64,000 bases of DNA. Source: Sphingomonas sp. GTDB lineage: Bacteria; Pseudomonadota; Alphaproteobacteria; Sphingomonadales; Sphingomonadaceae. A program made the position numbers and the translations under genes. The stretch lies in the NCBI GenBank assembly GCA_017304655.1, contig JAFKLY010000006.1, positions 372,001 to 436,000 of the forward strand. Reading direction: 5' to 3'. The notes beneath the pieces were generated by a model. That model made no database searches. It was given only the letters and a program-made list of their open reading frames with translations, and had not been told where the DNA came from. Below are positions 57,599 through 64,000 of this stretch, one piece after another (the stretch's first letter is position 1; each line of letters starts with the position of its first letter).

Positions 57599-59068
57599 TT
57601 ACTCCGCCTCCTCCGCCACATGGAAGCGCGACGCATCGGCCCAGTTGCCGTGCAGCCCCTGCCGCAGGCGGACGGGCAGCTTGGCGCGGGCAATCGGCCC
57701 GGCATCCAGCTTCAGCGCCTCGAAGATGCACAGCTCCGAATAGTTGGTGATGTGATTGTCGACGAGCGCGACAAGATAGCCGTCGCCCTCTGGCGCATCG
57801 GGCGCGCGGGGGATGAAGGCGGGTTCCTGGATGCCGCATTGCGGCCCGGCCCACCACACCGTCTCCTTGCCCGTTGCCAGGTCGAAATGGGTGAGCGAGT
57901 TGATGACGCCGACAAACGGCCCCGGCGGACCTTCATAAGGTTTGTCGAAGGCATAGGTGCACATCCAGCCGTGGCGATAGGGTTTGCCGGCCATGCGGTC
58001 GTCGATGCGGGGAAACTCGCCGGGCATGGCGCCGATCTGCTGCATCTCGGTCAGGTCGTCGCTGTTCGCCGCCATGTCCACGGTCAGGCGGGTGAGATAG
58101 GTCTTGCCGGCTTCCCGGTCGAATGGATGGCCATGCACGTCCGGGAAGAAGAACAGGCTGTTGTTCTTTGAGACGGGCAGGTCGAAATGGACCTTCGTGC
58201 CGTCCTGGAAGGCGTTCATCACATGGCAGCCGCAGAAGCTCGGCTCGGCCTTGAACCAGCGGATCGGCGCCGTCCCGTCGCGGCGCAGAACGCCGAGATA
58301 GAAGGGCAGGGCGGGATCATATTTGAAGTGCGGCTCGACCTTCTCCAGCTGCTCCCAGCTCGACATGTAGGGCGAGACGTTGAACACCGCATAATCGGCG
58401 GTGATGCCGAAATCGTGGAGCATGGTGTAATGGGGCACTTCGAACGGCACCCGGCGCACCACCTTGCCACCCGCGTCGATCTCGAAATATTCGCAGGCCT
58501 TGGTCAGCGGTCCGTCGAGCGCATAGCCGAAGCCGCAGAAATGGCCGGTCTCGGTGTCGATCTTGGGGTGGGCGGTGAAGGCGCTGATCGGCAGATCGCC
58601 GCCGAAATCGGTGTAGCCGTCGGTGGCGAGCGTCTCGGCGTCCATGATGAGGCAGGGGCTGTCTTCCTTCATGGCGAGCAGCTTGCCGGCGTGGACGAGC
58701 ACATTGGTGTTGGCCGTGCCCCGGATGCGTCCGGCAACGGAGGGATCGTCAGTCAGCGGATTGCGATAGGCGCCGAACAGGGCCTTGCCGGCGGCGCGCT
58801 CCAGCTTCCATTTGTCCGTCTGCGCATAGCGCTGCCGCCAATCGACCTTGCCATCCTTGAAGCGGAACTGGCTGACCATGCCGTCGCCGTTGAAAAACTG
58901 GTCGTCGGCATATTTGGGCGGAAATTGCGGGTCCGGGTGGACACGGTAGAAGGCGCCGTCCAGCGCGACGGGAATCTCGCCCTCGACCTCCAGATCGTGG
59001 ATGTCGGCTTCCAGGCGCACCATGCGCATCAGGCCGGTGAAGCCCGGATTGTCGGGGAAATGAGCCAT
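57599..59068 (-). CDS. Lignostilbene-dioxygenase-like carotenoid oxygenase (copy 2)
   Basis: A 489-residue Fe(II) dioxygenase. The iron ligands are His167 (AHPKID), His218 (LHDFGIT), His282 ([10 protein letters not shown]) and His473 (LHGNWA). Phe59, Tyr101 and Lys134 occur at the very positions that I recall for the stilbene-binding residues of lignostilbene dioxygenase LsdA, and overall length agrees, so 4-hydroxystilbene cleavage is well supported. ATG 59068 has GGAGAGG upstream; the frame reaches 59257 without family similarity. An FNR-type box lies 71 bases upstream. Confidence 0.9.
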   Translation of the reverse strand: MAHFPDNPGFTGLMRMVRLEADIHDLEVEGEIPVALDGAFYRVHPDPQFPPKYADDQFFNGDGMVSQFRFKDGKVDWRQRYAQTDKWKLERAAGKALFGAYRNPLTDDPSVAGRIRGTANTNVLVHAGKLLAMKEDSPCLIMDAETLATDGYTDFGGDLPISAFTAHPKIDTETGHFCGFGYALDGPLTKACEYFEIDAGGKVVRRVPFEVPHYTMLHDFGITADYAVFNVSPYMSSWEQLEKVEPHFKYDPALPFYLGVLRRDGTAPIRWFKAEPSFCGCHVMNAFQDGTKVHFDLPVSKNNSLFFFPDVHGHPFDREAGKTYLTRLTVDMAANSDDLTEMQQIGAMPGEFPRIDDRMAGKPYRHGWMCTYAFDKPYEGPPGPFVGVINSLTHFDLATGKETVWWAGPQCGIQEPAFIPRAPDAPEGDGYLVALVDNHITNYSELCIFEALKLDAGPIARAKLPVRLRQGLHGNWADASRFHVAEEAE

Positions 59069-59138
59069 GTAATCCTCTCCTTGGCGGCTTGAAACGGCAG
59101 CCTGAGCGACAGGATGATAGGCGGGCCGCGCCATTGCC

Positions 59139-59152
59139 TTGATCCCGATCAA
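59139..59152. promoter_or_regulatory. FNR box in the oxygenase / reductase gap
   Basis: TTGAT-CCCG-ATCAA fits the FNR consensus perfectly. It lies 71 bases from the oxygenase start (minus strand) and 111 from the NAD(P)-binding protein start (plus strand). The fnr-type gene itself is only 0.8 kb away. Confidence 0.6.
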
Positions 59153-59262
59153 CGGTTGCTTGGCCGCCGCGCGCTTGTCTTTCGGCGGGAATAGCGACAA
59201 AGGGGCAAAGTCAACGTTCGCGCCATGAGAGAGGCGCTGATCGGAGAGGGAGACCAAAAGCC

Positions 59263-59874
59263 ATGTCGAAAATCGCTATTCTGGGCGCCACTGGCAATGC
59301 GGGGCAGCGCCTCGTCACCGAAGCTCTGAGCCGCGGCCACAGTGTCACCGGCCTGTCCCGCCATGCCGACGCGCAGGCGCCGCGCGACGGCGTGACCTGG
59401 GTGAAGGCGGATATCAACGATGTGGACGATACCGCTGCCAAGATCGCAGGCCATGATGCCGTGATCCTGTCCATGCCGTTCAAGGATCTGACCTTCGACA
59501 ATGTGTTCGCGGTGGCGAAGAAGGCAGGCGTCTGGCTGCTCGTTGTCGGCGGCGCGGCGTCGCTCAAGAATGACGAGGGCGTTGTCCTGCTCGATACGCC
59601 GGGTTTTCCGGACTTCATCAAGGTCGAGGCCGCGCCGGCGCGCGACTTCCTGAACCAGCTCAAGGCAGGGCAGGGTTTCGAATGGACTTTCCTGTCGCCC
59701 GCCATGTTCTTCGGCCCCGGCGAGCGCACCGGTACCTTCCGCCTGGGCACCGAGACGCTGCTGACTGCCGCCGACGGCAAGAGCTCGATCAGCTATGAGG
59801 ATTTCGCGGTCGCCCTGATCGACGAGATCGAGACGCCCAAGCATAAAAATCAGCGCTTCACAGTCGGATATTGA
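59263..59874 (+). CDS. NAD(P)H-binding atypical short-chain reductase
   Basis: A 203-residue Rossmann protein ([34 protein letters not shown]) of the NmrA/BVR-B-like group, with no visible catalytic Tyr-x3-Lys of classical short-chain dehydrogenases. Members act as flavin/biliverdin reductases or redox sensors. It is divergent from the oxygenase and precedes the FNR-type gene by 60 bases. Confidence 0.8.
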   Translation: MSKIAILGATGNAGQRLVTEALSRGHSVTGLSRHADAQAPRDGVTWVKADINDVDDTAAKIAGHDAVILSMPFKDLTFDNVFAVAKKAGVWLLVVGGAASLKNDEGVVLLDTPGFPDFIKVEAAPARDFLNQLKAGQGFEWTFLSPAMFFGPGERTGTFRLGTETLLTAADGKSSISYEDFAVALIDEIETPKHKNQRFTVGY

Positions 59875-59934
59875 CAAAGGGCAGGGAAGGCGCGCACCGG
59901 CACGCCGGACCATGCGCGTCTTTTCTTGCGCTTG

Positions 59935-60675
59935 ATGATTGGAAATTGTGCGGCCGTGAGTTATCAGAAACCTGTGAGTGGCTGCCAACAATGCGTGGTG
60001 CGCAATCGCGCCATCTGTTCCTCGCTCAGTCCGTCCGAGCTGGACGTGCTGAACAAGATCGGTCGTCGTGTGCCCGTGCATCGCGGCCAGACGCTGATGT
60101 GGGAAGGTGATGACAGCTCGCTCGTCGCCAATGTGATCGACGGGGTGCTCAAGCTCTCCACCTCCACGGCGGATGGGCGCGAGCAGATCGTCGGCGTGGT
60201 CTATCCGTCCGATTTCATCGGTCGCCCGTTCGGCAGCACGACCCAGCATAGCGTCACGGCTCTGTCGGATGCGCAGGTCTGCCTGTTCACCCGCTCCGCG
60301 TTCGATGAGTTCGCGCGGGCGCACCCGGAGCTGGAGCACAAGCTGCTGCAGCGCACGCTCACCGAGCTGGATCGCGCGCGCCACTGGATGTTGCTGCTCG
60401 GCCGCAAGAGCGCGGGCGAGCGCGTCGCCACCTTCCTGCTCGAAATGGCCCATCGCCTTGCCGACGCGACCTGCGCGGCGAACGGTCAGCCGGCCGAGCG
60501 CTTCGAGCTGCCGCTCAGCCGCCAGCAGATGGCGGACCTGCTCGGTCTGACGATCGAGACGGTGAGCCGCCAGCTCACCCGTCTGCGCCAGGCAGGCATC
60601 ATCGATTTGCCGGATCGTCGCGCCGTGGTCATCCTGGACCATGAGGCGATGGAGGCGGAGGCCGGTAACGGCTGA
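59935..60675 (+). CDS. fnrL: FNR-type oxygen-responsive regulator
   Basis: A Crp/Fnr regulator of 246 residues. N-terminal cysteines Cys5, Cys17, Cys20, Cys28 and internal Cys116 (AQVCLFTRS) provide the ligands for an oxygen-labile [4Fe-4S] cluster; the Cys17-x2-Cys20-x7-Cys28 spacing is that of alphaproteobacterial FnrL. The recognition helix ETVSRQLTRL has the Glu-x2-Ser-Arg that reads TTGAT-N4-ATCAA. It is expected to activate ccoNOQP next door under low oxygen. ATG 59935 is preferred over the TTGs just before it. Confidence 0.9.
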   Translation: MIGNCAAVSYQKPVSGCQQCVVRNRAICSSLSPSELDVLNKIGRRVPVHRGQTLMWEGDDSSLVANVIDGVLKLSTSTADGREQIVGVVYPSDFIGRPFGSTTQHSVTALSDAQVCLFTRSAFDEFARAHPELEHKLLQRTLTELDRARHWMLLLGRKSAGERVATFLLEMAHRLADATCAANGQPAERFELPLSRQQMADLLGLTIETVSRQLTRLRQAGIIDLPDRRAVVILDHEAMEAEAGNG

Positions 60676-60742
60676 AAATTTTCGCGCTTTTTCGGCGCGT
60701 TAGCTGGCTTTTTGTCGCAGGGCGGCATACCCCATTTCGACG

Positions 60743-60756
60743 TTGACCCATGTCAA
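60743..60756 (+). promoter_or_regulatory. FNR box before ccoN
   Basis: TTGAC-CCAT-GTCAA, a perfect inverted repeat of the FNR/FixK type. Its centre lies 75 bases before the ccoN ATG; activation from -41.5 would place the transcript start near 60791. Confidence 0.8.
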
Positions 60757-60824
60757 TGATCGTGACGCCGCTCTGATCCAGAGCGACGCTGCAGTTCAAG
60801 GACTGTGCTGCTCAAGGGGTGCTT

Positions 60825-62489
60825 ATGACCAGTTTAACAATGAGAGCGGGGCTCTGGCTCGTGCTGGCCGTCCTCGCCGTTTTCGCATCCGCGCTGGCCG
60901 CGGATTCCGGCTTTGCCGTCCATATGGGCATCGTCGCGCTTGCGGCGCTGCTCGTGCTGGTCTTCACGCTGCGATCGGCCGACTATGAAGGCATTGCGCG
61001 CGGCGTGCTGCGCATGCCCGATCAGGGAAAATATGATGACGATCCCATTCGCTGGGGCGTCATTGCCACGGTCTTCTGGGGCATGGCAGGCTTCCTTGCC
61101 GGCGTGTTCATCGCGCTGCAGCTGGCCTATCCGATGCTCAATCTGGAGCCATATCTCAATTTCGGGCGCTTGCGGCCGCTGCATACCTCGGCGGTGATCT
61201 TCGCCTTTGGCGGCAACGCGCTCATCGCCACGAGCTTCTACGTCGTGCAGCGCACCTGCCGCGCACGGCTGGCCTTCCCGTGGCTCGCCCGCTTCGTCTT
61301 CTGGGGCTATCAGCTCTTCATCGTCCTCGCCGCGACCGGCTATCTGCTCGGCATCACAGAGGCGAAGGAATATGCCGAGCCGGAATGGTATGTGGACCTG
61401 TGGCTGACCATCGTCTGGGTGGCCTATCTCGCCGTGTTCGTCGGCACCATCGTCCGGCGCAACGAACCGCATATCTATGTGGCCAACTGGTTCTATCTCA
61501 GCTTCATCCTGACCATCGCCATGCTGCATCTGGTTAACAATCTCAGCATGCCGGCCAGCCTGCTCGGCTCGAAGAGCTATGCCGCCTTCTCCGGCGTGCA
61601 GGATGCGCTGACGCAATGGTGGTATGGCCACAATGCGGTGGGCTTCTTCCTGACCGCCGGCTTCCTGGCCATGATGTACTACTTCGTGCCCAAGCAGGCC
61701 GAGCGGCCGGTCTACAGCTATCGCCTGTCGATCATCCACTTCTGGTCGCTGATCTTCCTCTACATCTGGGCGGGTCCGCACCATCTCCACTACACCGCGC
61801 TGCCCGACTGGGCGCAGACGCTGGGCATGGTCTTCTCGGTCATGCTGTGGATGCCGAGCTGGGGCGGCATGATCAACGGCCTGATGACGCTGAACGGCGC
61901 CTGGGACAAGGTCCGCACCGATCCGATCATCCGCATGATGGTCATGGCGCTCGCCTTCTATGGCATGAGCACCTTCGAGGGGCCGATGCTCTCGGTGAAG
62001 AGCGTCAACAGCCTGTCGCACTATACGGACTGGACCATTGGCCACGTCCATTCGGGCGCGCTCGGCTGGAACGGCATGATCACCTTCGCGGCAATCTATT
62101 ACCTCACCCCGCGCCTGTGGAACCGTCAGCGGCTCTACTCGCTGCGCATGGTCAACTGGCACTTCTGGCTCGCGACCGTGGGCATCGTCTTCTACGCCTC
62201 GTCCATGTGGGTCGCGGGCATCATGCAGGGCCTGATGTGGCGGGAATATGGGGCTGACGGCTACCTCGTCTATGCCTTCTCCGACACCGTGAAGGCGATG
62301 CATCCCATGTACATCATGCGCGCCTTTGGCGGCCTGCTGTACCTCACCGGCGGCGTCATCATGACGATCAACGTGTGGCGGACCATCGCGGGCCATCTGC
62401 GCGAGGAAGCGCCGATGACGGAAACGCCCCATGATGCGGCGAAGGACAAGCCCATCGTCGCCCAACCCCACGCCACGCCTGCCGAATAA
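60825..62489 (+). CDS. ccoN: cbb3-type cytochrome c oxidase subunit I
   Basis: The catalytic heme-copper subunit of the high-affinity terminal oxidase in the inner membrane. The 554-residue protein has about 13-14 helices; heme and copper ligands are seen in [48 protein letters not shown] and [20 protein letters not shown] precedes ATG 60825. It leads the ccoNOQP operon under the FNR box. Confidence 0.96.
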   Translation: MTSLTMRAGLWLVLAVLAVFASALAADSGFAVHMGIVALAALLVLVFTLRSADYEGIARGVLRMPDQGKYDDDPIRWGVIATVFWGMAGFLAGVFIALQLAYPMLNLEPYLNFGRLRPLHTSAVIFAFGGNALIATSFYVVQRTCRARLAFPWLARFVFWGYQLFIVLAATGYLLGITEAKEYAEPEWYVDLWLTIVWVAYLAVFVGTIVRRNEPHIYVANWFYLSFILTIAMLHLVNNLSMPASLLGSKSYAAFSGVQDALTQWWYGHNAVGFFLTAGFLAMMYYFVPKQAERPVYSYRLSIIHFWSLIFLYIWAGPHHLHYTALPDWAQTLGMVFSVMLWMPSWGGMINGLMTLNGAWDKVRTDPIIRMMVMALAFYGMSTFEGPMLSVKSVNSLSHYTDWTIGHVHSGALGWNGMITFAAIYYLTPRLWNRQRLYSLRMVNWHFWLATVGIVFYASSMWVAGIMQGLMWREYGADGYLVYAFSDTVKAMHPMYIMRAFGGLLYLTGGVIMTINVWRTIAGHLREEAPMTETPHDAAKDKPIVAQPHATPAE

Positions 62490-62501
62490 GGACGCACAGC
62501 C

Positions 62502-63236
62502 ATGACATCCTTTGCTGAAAAGCACAAAAAGCTGGAGCGCAACGTGACCTTGCTCGGTGTTGCTGCCTTTGTGGTGGTGACGATCGGCGGCCTGGTCGAG
62601 ATCGCTCCGCTCTTCTGGATCGACAACACGGTCGAGAAGGTGGAGGGGGTCCGCCCCTACACGCCGCTGGAGCTGGCCGGACGCAACATCTACATGCGGG
62701 AGGGCTGCTACAACTGCCACTCGCAGATGATCCGTCCGTTCCGCGACGAGGTGGAGCGCTACGGCCATTACAGCCTGGCCGCCGAGAGCATGTACGATCA
62801 TCCCTTCCAGTGGGGCTCCAAGCGCACCGGGCCGGATCTGGCCCGCGTGGGCAAGCGCTACTCGGACGAGTGGCACGTGCAGCACCTCAAGGACCCGCGC
62901 AGCGTGGTGCCGGAATCGATCATGCCGAAATACGGCTTCCTGGCCGAGACCGACCTGAACGCCGGTGATATGACCACGCACCTCAAGGCGCTGAGCCGGG
63001 TGGGCGTGCCCTACACCGACAAGGACCTTGAGCTGGCCAATGCCGATCTCAAGGCGCAGGCTGATCCCGAGGCGGATACCGCCGATCTGCTCAAGCGCTA
63101 TCCCAAGGCGCAGGCGCGCGATTTCGATGGCAACCCGACGCGGCTGACGGAGATGGACGCACTCGTCGCCTATCTCCAGATGCTCGGCACGCTGGTCGAT
63201 TTCGAGAGCGCCCAGCCGCAGGAGCTGGAGCGGTGA
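62502..63236 (+). CDS. ccoO: cbb3-type oxidase monoheme subunit II
   Basis: A 244-residue membrane-anchored cytochrome c: one N-terminal helix ([21 protein letters not shown]) and heme motif Cys69-Tyr-Asn-Cys72-His73, with the likely axial Met in SIMPKYGFL. It passes electrons from CcoP to CcoN. It starts 12 bases after ccoN and its stop overlaps ccoQ. Confidence 0.96.
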   Translation: MTSFAEKHKKLERNVTLLGVAAFVVVTIGGLVEIAPLFWIDNTVEKVEGVRPYTPLELAGRNIYMREGCYNCHSQMIRPFRDEVERYGHYSLAAESMYDHPFQWGSKRTGPDLARVGKRYSDEWHVQHLKDPRSVVPESIMPKYGFLAETDLNAGDMTTHLKALSRVGVPYTDKDLELANADLKAQADPEADTADLLKRYPKAQARDFDGNPTRLTEMDALVAYLQMLGTLVDFESAQPQELER

Positions 63237-63421
63237 GCTACAACGATCTGCGCCATTTCGCGGATAGCTACGGGTTGGCGGCCATGCTGGTCGTCTACCT
63301 CGTGCTGGTCGCCTGGGCCTTCCGTCCCGGCTCGCGTCGCAAGAACGACGCCGCCGCTACCATGATCTTCGCCGATGACGACGGCGATGCAGCCAAGAAC
63401 AGGGACATGAACCATGGCTGA
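63233..63421 (+). CDS. ccoQ: cbb3-type oxidase small subunit
   Basis: A 62-residue single-helix protein ([39 protein letters not shown]) that stabilises the oxidase complex. The GTG start lies in the ccoO stop (GTGA), and the stop overlaps ccoP by eight bases. Confidence 0.9.
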   Translation: MSYNDLRHFADSYGLAAMLVVYLVLVAWAFRPGSRRKNDAAATMIFADDDGDAAKNRDMNHG

Positions 63422-64000
63422 GACAAAACGCATCGATCAGCCGACCGGCACAGAGACGGTCGGCCATGAATGGGATGGCATCGAGGAACTGAACACCCCG
63501 CTGCCGCGCTGGTGGCTTTGGACCTTCTACGCGTCGATCGTCTTCGCGATCGGCTATGTGGTGGTCTATCCGGCGCTGCCGATGCTCCACACGAACAGCA
63601 AGGGGCTGTGGAACTGGTCGAGCCGGGGTGACCTGCAAAAGTCGCTGGCGACCGAGACGGCCCGGCGGGCACCCATCGTCTCGGCCATCGCCGCCACCCC
63701 GGTGGAAGCGCTGCCGGGCAAGCCGGAGCTGATGAACGCAGCCATCCAGGGCGGCAGCGCCGCCTTCAAGGTGCATTGCGTCCAGTGCCATGGCTCGGGC
63801 GCGTCCGGATCGAAGGGCTACCCCAACCTCATCGACGACGATTGGCTGTGGGGCGGTGACCTCAAGTCCATCGAATATACGATCACGCATGGCGCACGGA
63901 ATCCGGATGAGGCGATGACTCGCAACAGCCTGATGCCTTCCTTCGGCAAGGATGGCATCCTGACTGCGGCGCAGGTGCAGGATGTCGTCTCGCACGTCCG
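63414..64000 (+). CDS. ccoP: cbb3-type oxidase diheme subunit III, N-terminal part
   Basis: The gene runs off the window; 195 residues are seen. It has the CcoP N-terminal signature (GHEWDGIEELNTPLPRWWLWTFYASIVFAIGYVV) with its membrane helix and the first heme motif Cys122-Val-Gln-Cys125-His126. The axial Met is in NSLMPSFG. The second heme domain lies beyond the edge. Confidence 0.95.
   Translation, partial: MAETKRIDQPTGTETVGHEWDGIEELNTPLPRWWLWTFYASIVFAIGYVVVYPALPMLHTNSKGLWNWSSRGDLQKSLATETARRAPIVSAIAATPVEALPGKPELMNAAIQGGSAAFKVHCVQCHGSGASGSKGYPNLIDDDWLWGGDLKSIEYTITHGARNPDEAMTRNSLMPSFGKDGILTAAQVQDVVSHV

Noticed and set aside
60834..62981. Long reverse-strand open frame (715 codons) opposite ccoN and ccoO
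   Set aside because: Complement of two certain genes with extreme Asp/His/Arg composition and no motif.

Overview
The window looks like chromosomal DNA of a high-GC alphaproteobacterium, most probably a sphingomonad (Sphingobium, Novosphingobium or Sphingomonas type). The reasons are family-level: DUF2794, a PstA with a long N-terminal extension, an FnrL-type regulator beside ccoNOQP, many TonB/GMC/carotenoid-oxygenase genes, and a lignostilbene-dioxygenase-like enzyme. I see no rRNA, tRNA, CRISPR array, prophage or insertion sequence.

Layout. 1-4.4 kb: the end of a polysaccharide deacetylase, an acetyltransferase, and a reverse-strand pair made of a two-lobed TbpB-like surface lipoprotein and a Slam-type outer-membrane exporter. 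4.6-10.6 kb: housekeeping genes (a small membrane protein, LplT-like MFS, pgsA-moaD-moaE, oxyR, a TauE/SafE exporter divergent from serine acetyltransferase, DUF2794). 10.7-19.7 kb: a Pho regulon block, with a phosphate-type porin facing phoR-pstS-pstC-pstA-pstB-phoU-phoB. Both the porin and pstS are preceded by three-unit Pho boxes with 11-nt periodicity. 19.8-24.9 kb: gph, glmU, a VapBC-like toxin-antitoxin pair with its own operator, then glmS.

25-59 kb is the accessory heart of the window, a large catabolic supercluster. It holds three MarR-type regulators (one a tandem fusion), a Rieske dioxygenase alpha/beta pair, a TonB receptor, a CocE-type hydrolase, two DUF3237 proteins, two aldehyde dehydrogenases, an alcohol dehydrogenase, two alpha/beta hydrolases, an AAHS-type transporter, two GMC oxidoreductases, five NTF2/SnoaL-like genes (six domains) and two carotenoid-oxygenase-family enzymes. 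Both of the latter keep the four His ligands and the Phe/Tyr/Lys set typical of lignostilbene dioxygenases. Together these fit a pathway in which side-chain alcohols of a lignin-type aromatic dimer are oxidised (GMC, ALDH), the side chain is lost as formaldehyde or CO2 on an NTF2-like lyase to give a stilbene, and the stilbene is cleaved by the carotenoid-oxygenase homologues to aromatic aldehydes, which are finished by ALDH, ADH and the Rieske system. The substrate is inferred, not shown. A recurring GTGTTGA/AATCAACAAC-type motif lies in several of the cluster's promoter regions.

Within and after the cluster lie fumC, a stand-alone LigD polymerase domain and a PRC-barrel protein (54.7-57.5 kb). 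The window ends with an FnrL-type regulator, a perfect FNR box and ccoNOQP (ccoP cut by the window edge). A second perfect FNR box sits between the distal carotenoid oxygenase and its divergent neighbour, hinting that stilbene cleavage may be linked to oxygen sensing.
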